Source: Mactra quadrangularis (Eukaryota > Mollusca > Bivalvia > Venerida > Mactridae). Taken from it: DNA of 64,000 nucleotides. Positions 1-10,525 of this stretch are shown here, one piece after another. Numbering within the stretch: position 1 is the first letter of the stretch; the number at the start of each line of letters is the position of its first letter. The stretch covers positions 40,351,267-40,415,266 of the forward strand of contig CM046308.1 in assembly GCA_025267735.1 (NCBI GenBank). The letters run 5' to 3'. The translations under genes were made by a program, and so were the position numbers. The notes below the pieces were generated by a model that saw only the letters and a list, made by a program, of their open reading frames with translations, ran no database searches and was not told the origin of the DNA.

Positions 1-111
1 CGTTTTTTCTAATCTGTCAAAGTTTGAATAATTTCACGGAAAATGATTACACACTATCAAAAAGCACGAACTCCGTAAAATTATTCATGTTTTGACAGTT
101 CAGAAAAAACG
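1..111. mobile_element. Palindromic MITE (cut at or near the window edge)
   Basis: Bases 1-40 (cgttttttctaatctgtcaa ...) pair with 72-111 (... gacagttcagaaaaaacg), with a loop of about 30 bases. A related, disrupted copy flanks the SINE-A at 6995-7282 (arms near 6930-6960 and 7410-7435). Confidence 0.7.
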
Positions 112-221
112 AACAATACTTACTATTAGGTATGAAGGTATCAAGGGACCATCCATCCCGAATAGTGTAACCAACTATTAAACCATTATAAATGATAAAA
201 CAACACAAGTTAATCAATTTA

Positions 222-360
222 CTTGGACAACAAGGATCTCAAGGACAAAGAGTCCGAGTTCACTTGTTAAATATCAGCAGGCCAAATTAAATCAAGTACA
301 GGACATTGGGCAACAAACATCTCAAGGACAAAACGTCCGAGATGACTTGTTGGAAAAGAA
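222..360. repeat. Two direct copies of a short repeat
   Basis: caacaaggatctcaaggaca ... gtccgag at about 229-265 recurs as caacaaacatctcaaggaca ... gtccgag at about 311-341. Each contains the small palindrome ggacaaa-n-gtcc. Confidence 0.55.
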
Positions 361-671
361 GGACCAATTGTACATGAAATTCATTGGGTTGATTCTTCTA
401 CAGCAGCGGTTACTTGTTTCACATTCACCAGTTAGATGTGCTACATCAGTACTTCTGCTCATTACGATCTGAAATAAAACAAACAAGTTACTTTATTTTA
501 AATAAAGTGCAATATTTGACCGACTAAAGTAGACCTACAGTGTCTAACAAAACATTAAACACATTTACTGCTCAATCATCATTGATTTGTTCAGTCCAAT
601 TAAAAACTCGTAATTATGAAAATTTACAAAGTAGACAGCTCAGGGCTAGTTCCAAAATTTCAAATAAATAA

Positions 672-1024
672 GGGACTTAAGTCATTATTTCCCCACATGT
701 GTATACACTTAAAATAAGTAGGTCCTATTAGTTGGAATACTTGAATTTTACCCTTACTCTTTAATGTCAATTTGCCAAAATTATTTTAACTTTTTTGTAA
801 ACTGTTTATTTTGTTTGATATTTAAGCTAAGTATTTGTTGGGTAAAGAACTATCTAAAGTTCATCACTTCTGATAATATCTCAATTAACAAGAAATATAT
901 TAGATGAAATATTTTGTTATCCTTACATAAAACTTCAATGATAAAATCCGAGGATTCCAACTGTAAGGACCTACTTACCAATTGGATAGCTTCAGATTTT
1001 ATCAAGATAACTGACTAAAGTCCC
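672..1024. mobile_element. PIF/Harbinger-like MITE, copy 1
   Basis: 353 bp with ends gggacttaagtca and tgactaaagtccc, flanked by TAA at 669-671 and 1025-1027. Three-base TWA duplications are the PIF/Harbinger hallmark. Reverse-oriented relative of 53595-53955. Confidence 0.7.
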
Positions 1025-1034
1025 TAATTAAGTA

Positions 1035-1331
1035 GCCGCCTGTCTAGCACAGTTGGTAGCATGCAAGTTTACTGATTGAGGGGTTGTGGACTTTATTCCT
1101 GGAAAGCGCATACATTCGTGGAGCTTAGTCATGAAACTTTCCTACTGCCATTCTCCCTCCTACCAATGATTCTTAATGATGTAGGGAAGTTATCAGTCAC
1201 TAACAAAAGTGTTCGACTAGTGGTTGGTTTAGCCTTTCCAGGAACAGCGAGTCTAGGAGGACTGACCACCTAAATATGACCTATACTATATGTTACTATG
1301 GTGTTAAACTTAACATAAAAATAAAATAAAT
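1035..1331 (+). mobile_element. SINE-B copy
   Basis: tRNA-like head with A-box (tagcacagttggtagc) and a decayed B-box, a body with 'attctccctcctaccaatga', and a tail ending tgttactatggtgttaaac plus A-rich sequence. The downstream 1332-1532 holds nothing recognised. Confidence 0.75.
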
Positions 1332-2689
1332 TGAGAATACAATAAAAGCACTCATATTCAATAAATTAACCAAAGAATTGTTTCAACTAACTACCCCTTG
1401 TAAATTAATTATAGCAAGTTTATTCAAAGCGCAATGTAAAACCATCCTTCAAACACTGTTGAGTATGGTAACAAGCAACAACATTTTACTTTAGATTATC
1501 ATGTTTTGATTTATTGTTTTCATTTGTAATATTACACCGCCCTCCAAAAGTTTTGGACAAATAAAATTTTGAGAAAAAACTAGAACTGCCACCAGTGGCG
1601 AAAATACCCCCGCAACAGCAACATTTCAAGATAAAAGCAAGTCAACATTGTGGAAGTCCAAAAGGGTAAATGTTGTAAGAAGCATAAAAACCATAAAAAG
1701 AATAGGATGCAAATATCAAATTGGAAATAAACAGCAAATTACAGTGTAATTCACTATAGATTTATGAAAAAGCAAAATGAACAGAGTTGTCATATTTCAA
1801 ATGATTTTTTACATGAAAATGAACACCATTTGGTCATTATGAATGTAAAGTGGAACAACAGACAAAGAGTGATCACATTTAAACTCATCATGAGTATGTT
1901 GTAACCAGATGAGCAAATGTAGAATGTGTTTGTAATTTTTTTATAAATAAGTTAAAAAAAAGGCAATTGTAAAAATGGTAGTCAGCAATGTACACAATAT
2001 AAATCAAACAATTAGTATTTACAATATCTTGTATCAAGAATTTCACAAATACCCCATAAGAAAGCTTAAATTACCGATCATTATTTTCACAGTAGTGAAG
2101 TTAAAATAATATCTAAAATCGCATGTAGCTATAACGAAATAAGATGTTTTCTTCTCAACATTACAGAAAAAATCAAGATGGCTGTTAGTTGGTCCATTGA
2201 AATACATAAAAAAATAAATACATATAAAAATTTCATCAACAAGAATTTGTCAGCACAATTTTATCAAAATAAGGTGAGAAAAAAAAAGATGTTTGCTGTA
2301 CAAGATATTAGAAAATTCAACATGGCTGCCAGTCAGCCATTTTGAATTCCACTTAAGAAAATGCCAAGCACATCAACTTAAACAATTGCTTACTTTCTCA
2401 AAGTCTGTACAAAAATGATCAAATCATTTGCTTTTTAAAAAGAAAAACTCAGAATGGCTGCCAATCAGCCATTATGAATTTGATAAAATATCAATACATC
2501 AAAAAAAAAGTTCAAAAATAAGAATTTGATAAAAATAGCAGTACAAAATAGACTTCAGCAACTCAAAATGGCAAACAATGTGGAATAATGCTATATTTAA
2601 TAAGTTACATGACATAAAGCCATAAACCCTTGATTCATCTTCGTCAATAATATTTGCTAATCAATGAGATAAATAGTTACTACGAGATG

Positions 2690-3260
2690 TAGAATTGGTC
2701 ATACTATATTAACACATTCATACCTTCTCAAAAGAAAGAAAGCACCTAAATGTATACCATGTGACGAGCATTTCAATGTCAAATACGTTCTCCTTGACTG
2801 CCAGGATCTTAAATACATCCATGACAAACATTTTAAAGTTAACTCACTTAAAGAACTTATTGAGTCTGTACCATCATATTTTCTAATCGCCGAGATCAAA
2901 TAGTGATTTCGCGATGTAGAATTGGTCATACCAATTTAACACATTCATACCTTCTCAAAAGAGAGGAAGCACCTAAATTTATACCCTGTGACGAGCATTT
3001 CTACGTCAAACACGTTCTCCTTGACTGTCAGGATCTTAAAGACATCCATGACAAACATTTTAAAGTTAACTCACTTAAAGAACTTTTTGAGTCTGTACCA
3101 TCATATGCGACACTTAACTTTTTGAAGGAAATAAATGTATATAATAAGATATAGAGCTTTACATCATTAACATCGTTTTAATAAATAGTATCATTGATTG
3201 CTTTCGGCGCGATATGACCTTATTGTGTTGGTGCGCCGTAAAACCAAAACAAAACCAAAC
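2690..3260 (+). mobile_element. 3' end of a Jockey/RTE-like non-LTR retrotransposon, duplicated in tandem
   Basis: Bases 2906-3154 code the reverse-transcriptase polyprotein C-terminus (RIGHTNLTHSYLLKREEAPK, IPCDEHF, VLLDCQDLKDIHDKHF, SLKELFESVP), which matches the Cys/His tail of many invertebrate LINEs, ending in a stop at 3152-3154. Bases 2690-2905 are a diverged, frame-broken direct copy of the same piece. The 3' UTR at 3204-3252 (gcgatatgacctt ... gtgttggtgcgccgtaaaac) is the tail also found on the SINEs here. A third, older tail follows at 3263-3415. Confidence 0.8.
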
Positions 3261-3262
3261 CA

Positions 3263-3415
3263 TGCTTGAAGGAAATAAATGTTTATCATAAAATATAGGA
3301 CGTAAAATCTTCATTATCTATTGAAGTAATAGTATCATCAATTGTTTTCGGTGTAATATGACCTTTTTGCATTAATAAGCCATAAATTCCAATTAATCAA
3401 TCAATAAATCAATCA
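3263..3415 (+). mobile_element. Second, degraded LINE 3' tail
   Basis: Repeats the catgcttgaaggaaataaatg stretch and the ttgttttcggtgtaatatgacc tail of the preceding LINE end, finishing in an (aatc)n-like run. Confidence 0.6.
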
Positions 3416-4230
3416 GACTTCAGCAAGAAGAAATTGGTAATGAAATAAGCTTACTATACAGTTATTTAAACAAAGTCAAAATGGCTGCCAGTCTGCCATA
3501 ATGAATTTGTATCCAGAGTAAATCCATGTACAAGTCAATTACATCAATAAAGACTTTGGAGCGAAATTTGGCTAAAATTGAGTAAAAAAAACCACATACA
3601 TGTACTATACAGTAATTTAAATAAAAATTCAAGATGGCTGCCAGTCAGCCATATTGAATATAAATTGATGAAGAATAGTCATACTGATCAACTGTATTAG
3701 TGAGACCTTGTATGCAATTTCTTTTCAAAATATGTATGGTAATAAGTCAATATAAGACTGTATTAATTTTGAAAAAAGGATGACAGCCAGTCCGCCATTT
3801 TGAATTGAGTTAAAGTGTATGTACACATCAACTGTGAACGCCTGTGCAAAATTCTATCTAAATTAGTTAAGAAAAAATCTATTGAGAAATAAGCATACAG
3901 TAATTAAACTAAATTAAAAAGAATTCAAGATGGCCGCAAGTCGGCCATTTTGAATTGGAATTGATAAAACATGCATATAAACATCAACTGTAAACGCCTG
4001 TGCAAATTCTATAAAATAAGATAAGAAAAAATCTATTGAGAAAAAAAGCAAACTATACAGTTATCTAATTAGATTTAAAATATATAACACAATTAAATAT
4101 TTTAAACAAGTGAGATATGTTTCCTTAGTTACATGAGTTTTGTATACACCATTAAATCATGGTATATAACAGCTTCTATTCAAATACATTAAGAAATAAA
4201 CATACTACAAATGTATTAATTTTTTGGGAC

Positions 4231-4306
4231 AGACCACATATCCAACCAACCAACCAACCAACCAACCAACCAACCAACAAACCATCCAACCAACCAACCA
4301 ACCACC
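4231..4306. repeat. (aacc)n microsatellite
   Basis: About 15 copies of aacc with two imperfect units. ORFs read across it in both strands are artefacts. Confidence 0.95.
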
Positions 4307-4316
4307 AGGGTGATTC

Positions 4317-4352
4317 CAGTATACCCCCGAAAACTTCGTTTGCGGGGGTATA
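4317..4352. repeat. Remnant hairpin of the 'taccccc' element
   Basis: gtatacccccgaaaacttcg ... gcgggggtata pairs with itself. The ends match those of the full-size elements at 52526 and 60582. Confidence 0.5.
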
Positions 4353-4822
4353 ATGATCATGCATAACACAAATTAACTATCATTAGGCTTTATTGATGTA
4401 ATATTGTTTTAATCATATGTTCATAAAGTAATCAATGCTGACTTAAGAATTTGCTCAGATGACTCTTTCTTCCTTATATTCATGAATAAAGATTAATCAG
4501 TTTATCTTAAATCCAAGATTTTGTTCAAGAATTTTTGGAGGGCGCTGTATTTTAAATCGGCATCACAAATCCTCAGTGAACATTCAACTACAAATGTACT
4601 TTTCTAAGGAATAATAAATTCAGCATGGATAGTGGAATTCAAACTAGGACAATGACTTTATTCACCAATTTAGACAACTTTTGCAAATTCAAATGACAAA
4701 GTCATAATCTTTATGCCCCTATGCTTGAGTAACTAGGTTTAATCTTTAAAATTTGAATAATTTCATGTTTTATAAATACTATTAGAAATGCTAACTTATC
4801 TTGATAAAATTCTCAGCCATAG

Positions 4823-5052
4823 CAACATATTGTAATGGTCATATAATGGCGGCCAGTCAACCTACTCACTGTTCCTGGAAAGGTTATATCGACGGATTTA
4901 GCTGTTAACAAACTACTAATCACATACTTTTATCAAAGACTGACATCTGCCCTACATAATTAAGAATCATTGGTAGGAGGGAGAATGGCTGTACCAAGCT
5001 CCATGAAAGTATGCCCCACCTAGGAATCAAATCTGACACTGTCATGACAGAT
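4823..5052 (-). mobile_element. SINE-B copy
   Basis: Reverse complement of the SINE-B body (agaatcattggtaggaggga, gaatggctg, catgaaagtatgccccacc). The tRNA head is degraded. Confidence 0.7.
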
Positions 5053-5845
5053 TGTCATATAATAACATATTTAATAGTTCAACTTGACTATCTATATCCC
5101 TATCATAACTATTTTCATTTTTACTAAGTTGGAATAATACAACCACCATCTTCATAAGTTTACTGCTGAGCTACTAAACTTTCTAGCAGTAAAGTTACAG
5201 TTGTACTGCTGTACTGCTGACTTGGCACATTCAAATCTTCCAATATTTAACTTAGTAACACGGGTATATTTATTTATACTAAAGAAACTAGCCACTAATT
5301 GCATTTGGGTATAAAACAACCTTCAATTGATTAATATACTTTTTGTGTACAGGATCAATCAAAATTTAAGAGACAAGAAAATAAACAGCTAAATTCTTTA
5401 ACTTCAATAATTGTTTTGTAGAAACATTATTTTAAGTACATTTTGCATGGTTGGTGATAAATAAAAACTTAATAAATGCATCACTTTTATAAGAATCAGC
5501 ATCTGACATAGAAAAAGCCTCAAAACTATGATCAATGTAATGCTTTTGTTGACTTATCTATAACTACAACTACAAGTAACAATAATGATTTTCAAAAGTT
5601 CAATGAAAGCTATTTAGAAGACCTACAAAGTTAAATTGTCACAAAACATTTGGTTGCCACTGAGAATTCACTGTTTTCACTGCATATCAATCATGTCACA
5701 ATTGGACAAAAGTGGATCAGGACAACTCAGTTTGATAACAACTCAACTCAAGACAGCTTATGCTGTGGGTAGGGACCACTCAACACGTAGACAACTCAGA
5801 CCCTAAACAACTTCCGTTAGGCATATTATCTGGATGGCGATATGT
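5053..5845. other. No gene seen
   Basis: AT-rich. Bases 5690-5830 hold several loose copies of acaactcaa/ggacaactcag that recur as ggttgagttgtcc at 6285-6390 and 15700-15790: a dispersed minisatellite-like motif. Confidence 0.6.
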
Positions 5846-6202
5846 GAAAGGGAACTAACCCTCAAAAACCTTGTTAAGAGAAAATCACATTTTAGTCTTT
5901 TCTACGTGCCCCCAAAAATGATTTATTTTTCACTACATGTTATCTGAGTTTTAAATTCAAACAGTTTAAAGCATTAATAAACAGTTTGGTTTTAACTTAT
6001 ACTATCTACTGCTTTTTAAAAACAAACGTTTTGTGGGATAACTTATTAAGGGAAAAATGTGGATTAGTACATAATAACAATAACTTAGGTTGTAGGCATG
6101 CTATACACGCCTCAACTAGACAGAATTGATGCTGAGAGTTTGGAGATCTTTATGGGACAGATAACTTGGTTTTTTTCCAAAATGAGGGTTAGTTCACTTT
6201 AA
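5846..6202. mobile_element. MITE with 'gttagttcactt' TIRs
   Basis: Left gaaagggaactaaccctca and right tgagggttagttcactttaa form an inverted pair about 350 bp apart. Related ends occur at 29314-29386 and 32207-32440. Confidence 0.55.
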
Positions 6203-6483
6203 CAAATCACCATTCATCTATTTAATGGAAAATAATGATAAAACAATGATTTTAAATTAAAATTAATTTTATATTTATATGTATGATACAGGATGAGTTG
6301 TCCACAGGTTGAGTTGTCTCATCCTAGGGGTTAAGTTGTCCCTACTTAGGGTTGAGCTGATCATCCTTGGAGTTGTAACTGACCCTGACATATCTCATTC
6401 TATATGATATAGATAAAGGAATAAAAGTACCTGCTTAGTTCTGGTAATGGGGGTCTGAAGAGTAGAGATTCATGGTTTTATTG

Positions 6484-6712
6484 TTACCATATCCATTTAT
6501 AACCTCACAAAAAACATTCTAGTTCTGAAATAACAAAGGGAGATAACCATTTATAGCATCACTAATTACATTCTAGTTCTGAAATAACAAAGGGAGATAA
6601 CCATTAATAACTTCACTAAATACATTCTAGTACTGAAATAACAAAGGGAGATAACCATTTATAACTTCACTAAATACTGTCTAGATCTGAAATAAGAAAG
6701 GGAGGTAACTAT
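6484..6712. repeat. 54-bp minisatellite, four copies
   Basis: attctagttctgaaataaca then aagggagataaccattta repeats at 6516, 6570, 6624 and about 6676. Confidence 0.85.
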
Positions 6713-6994
6713 CAATGTAATGAAAAACAAAAGTGGGCATTTTTCAAAGTACATGTAATGCTCAATTTGTCAGTAGCGCATACATTAACTTCCCTTATTT
6801 AAATCTATCAATCAAGAGTACTGTAGTACTTTAGTGAATATTCAAATCAAAGGGGCTAATTTACGGCCACTAAAAACTGAATAAAATTGAACAAGAGTTT
6901 CTAATTCTATGTTTTTACAGTTTGATTCGAAATCTGTCGAAGCATGAATAATTTCACAATGACTAAATCGGATAATTTTATATATTTGCTCTTG

Positions 6995-7282
6995 TTTATT
7001 TATTTATTGGATTTAACGCCGTGTCAACACAATTTAGGTTATTATACGACGTCCAGCACACCTAACCTAGCTTTCCTGGACCATTGTCTATAACCAGTAC
7101 TCACCTACCCTTCCACAAGGCTAGAAACTTCTCCATATTTCTAATCAATGGAGAAAAATCGACATTATTGTCAAATTTTCATGGAAGGGTATAACCTCCA
7201 TGGGTGGGATTCGAACCCGCACCCCCTTGGGCACGAGATTCCAAATCCTGGTGCACTACCAACTGTGCTATCAACCTGGGTT
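6995..7282 (-). mobile_element. SINE-A copy
   Basis: On the minus strand: tRNA-like A- and B-boxes (gggtgcgggttcgaatccc), body with ggttatacccttccatgaaa, then the gacctaaattgtgttgacac tail and (aata)n. It splits a palindromic MITE related to bases 1-111. Confidence 0.85.
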
Positions 7283-7740
7283 TATTTGCCCATGGCCTAA
7301 CTGAAATATCATAGCAAAAAGCTTATTCTACAACACAAAAATTTCAATCACAATATGAAACACACCATTGATAAATCACAAATGTAAGGAGATGACAATA
7401 ATTTAACATACATGAAGTCACCATAAAATTATTGATGTTTTGAATAACCCATAATGCTATTTTACAGTTATGAATATTTTTTCAAAATCATGATAAATTA
7501 TTACAAAACATAATATTTTTCATTCATTACATCATGATAATAAAAAAGCATGAATTAGATTCATCAAACAAAATTCTGTAGAAAAGTTATTGATAAAAAC
7601 TTTAATCCAAGTGAAAAATTATCTCCCTTTGATATGAAAATTGTGTTATTTTAAAATTCCAAATACTACAGTTTCGACAAGAAAAAGTAAAGAATTTGCC
7701 TCGATTTAAAGAGCTGTTAATATTCTAATTTAGTCAAATT
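7283..7740. other. No gene seen
   Basis: AT-rich; contains the right arm of a disrupted palindromic MITE (about 7405-7440) and nothing else recognised. Confidence 0.6.
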
Positions 7741-7750
7741 TCAATGATAC

Positions 7751-7929
7751 CTATGCAAGACTAAGTAGTAGAAATTGCGTACTATTTGCTTGTCTAGTTT
7801 CCAGACGTACTTTGACAGGTAAAAGTATGTCAGGCAAACCATGATCATGGCCGTGCCATATGATATGTAATGAATTAGGTATTGGATAATTATGTTTTCA
7901 AATGACCAAACAGAACGCTGCGCACGCAT
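7751..7929 (-). CDS. Candidate first exon of an unrecognised small membrane protein
   Basis: The minus-strand ORF begins with an ATG at 7929 and reads 59 codons before a possible donor atag|gtatca (phase 2). It continues in frame only three more codons to a stop. Basic start (MRAQR), then a hydrophobic segment at about residues 13-38 (IIIQYLIHYISYG, AMIMVCLTYFYL), then a Lys/Arg-rich tail: the profile of a small single-pass membrane protein. Immediately upstream, cccggaagt (minus strand, + 7940-7948) matches an ETS/GABPA promoter site. A 24-bp segment at 6431-6454 with a good acceptor (ctcttcag) and donor (ag|gtactt) would keep the phase as a next exon. I do not recognise the protein, and chance ORFs of this size are common. 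Confidence 0.35.
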
Positions 7930-8221
7930 ATTTATATTTACTTCCGGGATCCGCTAAACTAGATGTGTCCCTATATGTTTTACAAATGTTTTATTTTAAT
8001 GTTCATCATGCTTGCTATATCTAGTACATAAATATTTTGTGAGGCTCACAGGGAAGATTGGGCTTTGCCTAGCAGTGTTGCCTCTATAAATAAAGTCTTT
8101 ATTATTATTATCATTAAATTAATATTCATTGTTTTCATTTCATTAATACTTTCACAACATGATAAAGCTTACACTTTTAAAATCAAATGAGAGCTAAAAG
8201 GTGGTTTTTTAAACTAAAAAA

Positions 8222-8516
8222 TAACTATTTTTTTTAATTAGATTTAACGCTGTTTCAACACATTTCAGGTCATTTTACAGAGTCCAGCGCACCTAACCTA
8301 ACTTTCCTGGACCATTGTCTATAACCGATACTCACCTACCCTTTCACAAAGCTGTAAACTTCTCAATATTATCTGATCAATGGAGGAAAATTGACATTAT
8401 TGTCTAATTTTCATGGAAGGGTATAACCTCCCGCAGTAGGATTCGAACCCGTACCCCCTTCAGGACACGAGATTCCATATCCCGGCAAGCTACCAACTGC
8501 GCTATTGACCCGGGTT
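8222..8516 (-). mobile_element. SINE-A copy
   Basis: Full-length but diverged minus-strand copy, with head sequence ending in gcgctattgacccgggt. Confidence 0.85.
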
Positions 8517-8724
8517 TGCACCTAACCTAGCTTTCCTGGACCCTTGTCTATAACCAGAACTTACCTACCCTTCCACAAGGCCAGAAACTTCTCCATATTA
8601 TCTTATCAATGGAGGAAAATTGACATTATAGTCTAATTTTCATGGAAGGGTATACCCCCCCCCCTTTCGGGACACGAGATTCCGAATCCCAATGCGCTTT
8701 CAACTGCACTATAGACCGGGGTTT
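8517..8724 (-). mobile_element. SINE-A, second copy lacking its 3' tail
   Basis: Begins gcacctaacctagctttcct directly against the head of the previous copy, giving a head-to-tail dimer. The ttaacgc/(att)n tail is missing, so this may be a tandem duplication or an insertion at the partner's end. Confidence 0.8.
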
Positions 8725-9187
8725 AAAAAATTTCTAATAAAACATAACAGTGATCTTTAAAATGTTAATTAGAACTCATTTTTCATTGAATTCTAACAGC
8801 AGCCCAACAATAGAGAAGTTCAAATAGCACATAAAATGAATTACATTTTTATGTCCAAAAATGCTAATGTTGGCCTGTGAATAGTAATTATTAACTTCAA
8901 GTTGGTTGCATAAGTTTTGAATTTTGCAAATAACGTAGTTTATTGTCTGTTCGATGTCGTACTAACGATTTTTAACTGGCTATCAATATCTATGAGATTA
9001 ACTGGGGAATTCGGAGGAAATATTGTCTAGAAGGAGAAATCGGTGAAAAACATGATTTTTTATGAGTTTACATCTATATCTTTTTCTAGTTCGAATGAGA
9101 AATTACTAATATATTTTATGTGTATCATGTTTAAAATCAATTGTAACAATGGTTATGAGAAACGTCCTTTATTGTCTGATTCTAAAA
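8725..9187. other. No gene seen
   Basis: AT-rich sequence with short unconnected ORFs only. Confidence 0.6.
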
Positions 9188-9952
9188 TAAACAAGAGCTC
9201 CGCTGGGCGGGGCATTATACGCCCGTGTGCAGTCCATGCTGTGCTCTATCTCATATGAAGTCCCTGTGACCTTGATAAATGACCCCTGGATATCAGAATA
9301 GGTCCCATCCTTAACTGGAGGGCTATCCAAAGCAAAGATTTTGAGAACCTAGGTACAGCCATGGTTGAGTTATCACCGGCACAAAGTTTTCCCATACAAA
9401 CTTCCAGTGACCTTGCCCTGGGGCCTCAGAACCAAAAGTTTTCACCCTTGACCCAAAGAGTATTGATACATAAAATTTGGTGATCTTAGATAAAGTTGGT
9501 TGTTGGACAAGGTTTTTCCTCATGATTTCCTCGTGACTTTGACCTTTGACCCAGGGGCCTAAAACCAAAGGGGCATATGCTAGACATTTAGGCTACCCTT
9601 AAATAAAATTCGGTGAACCTAGGTACAATCATTATTGAGTTATTGTCCGGAAAATGTTTCAATATAAATTAAGTCCCAGTGACTTTGACTTTAGACCCTA
9701 GGGTCTTCAAATCAAAAGGGAACATCCTCAACCAAAGAGCTATCAACACATTACTCCTTGACAAATGGGCTGATCCACATAAAATTTGGTTCACCTAGGT
9801 ACAAGCATTGTTTAGTTATTGCCCTGACAAGGTTTTTCCATATGATGCCCCTGTGACTTTGACCTTTGACCTAGGGGCCTCAAAACCAATAGGGAACATC
9901 CTTGACACATGGGCTACCCTCACATAAAATTTGGTGAACTTATTTCACGTTA
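9188..9952. repeat. 'gaccttgacctttgac' repeat, block 1
   Basis: Starts aacaagagctccgctgggcg and runs through about four approx. 190-bp units, each with (t)gaacctaggtac, a 'ttattgtccggacaa'-like segment and gtgactttgacctttgaccc. A widespread bivalve-type repeat. ORFs inside are not genes. Confidence 0.8.
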
Positions 9953-10383
9953 CTTATTAAGGATGTCGGCGCGTTTCCCGATTTACGTTATGCGTCGTAA
10001 TTTATGACCACTTTTTTATTACGTCTATTAATAAATATCATGCTGAAAACTTAATAGTTAGCAACGCAGTATCGACTGTTGTGATTCGTCTTAATATTTT
10101 AGGCATTCTCTTAGCCCCTATCATTTTACGACATTAATTTCCGAATAACGGTAACTAGCTCATCCGAGTCAACAAGGCGCCTTCTAAATTTTTACTCTAA
10201 AAAGATCAGAGTTTGCAAGCGTCTACGTGTTATTTATCGTCGTCATACACATGCTACTGTTTGATTTGTAGAAATCTTCGTTAAACGTTGATCTTCATGC
10301 AAAACGATTAAGTATCGTAATAAAATAGGACATAGTTGAAGTATCTTGGGACGATGCGACTGTATATCGTTTAAATCCATTAA
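9953..10383. promoter_or_regulatory. Locally CpG-rich stretch, possible promoter
   Basis: gtcggcgcgtttcccgattt, gttatgcgtcgtaa and later cg-containing words are dense here compared with the flanks. It lies directly upstream of the candidate exon at 10384. No core promoter element is clear. Confidence 0.3.
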
Positions 10384-10525
10384 ATGTGCCCGGAAATGTG
10401 CACTCCTTCAGCTCCAACTTCAATGGCCTTGACAAGGCGTCAACAGTCAATGTCGAGCTTGTGGACTGAGTTTAAGAAGCATTTCATGGACAGAAAAATG
10501 AGGACTTCGGATATTTTAGAACCAG
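10384..10525 (+). CDS. Candidate first exon of an unrecognised + strand gene
   Basis: Lies just after a locally CpG-richer stretch (9953-10380), which may be a promoter. Reads 47 codons from ATG to a donor ccag|gtgtgg, phase 1. The predicted residues (RRQQSMSSLWTEFKKHF, DRKMRTSDILEP) are hydrophilic and protein-like; the following in-frame sequence after the donor is not. Met14 (tcaatggcc) has a better start context than Met1. The exon at 41653-41717 has a compatible phase. No family is recognised. Confidence 0.35.

Larger units (their letters stand above)
2170..3960. repeat. Spaced palindromic motif atggctg-ccagt-cagccat
   Basis: Copies near 2178, 2322, 2454, 3481, 3633, 3780 and 3930, most followed by tttgaatt, in units of roughly 130-150 bases. 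The array is interrupted by the LINE tails at 2690-3415. Confidence 0.65.
1533..4549. mobile_element. 3-kb Tc1/mariner-like TIR element, non-coding
   Basis: Left end TACACCGCCCTCCAAAAGTT and right end, read inward, TACAGCGCCCTCCAAAAATT, both starting at TA: the layout of Tc1/mariner TIRs. No transposase ORF is visible. The inside carries the tandem LINE tails (2690-3415), an (aacc)n run, and about seven spaced copies of an aatggctgccagtcagccat-type palindrome. Confidence 0.55.

Noticed and set aside
322..468. Terminal exon on the minus strand after a good acceptor (tttgttttatttcag)
   Set aside because: Open for 48 codons, but the end overlaps a short direct repeat, the phase does not fit the candidate exons at 7751 or 6431, and the peptide is not recognisable.
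4159..4364. ORFs on both strands over 4159-4364
   Set aside because: They are translations of the (aacc)n microsatellite (TNQP / GWLV repeats).
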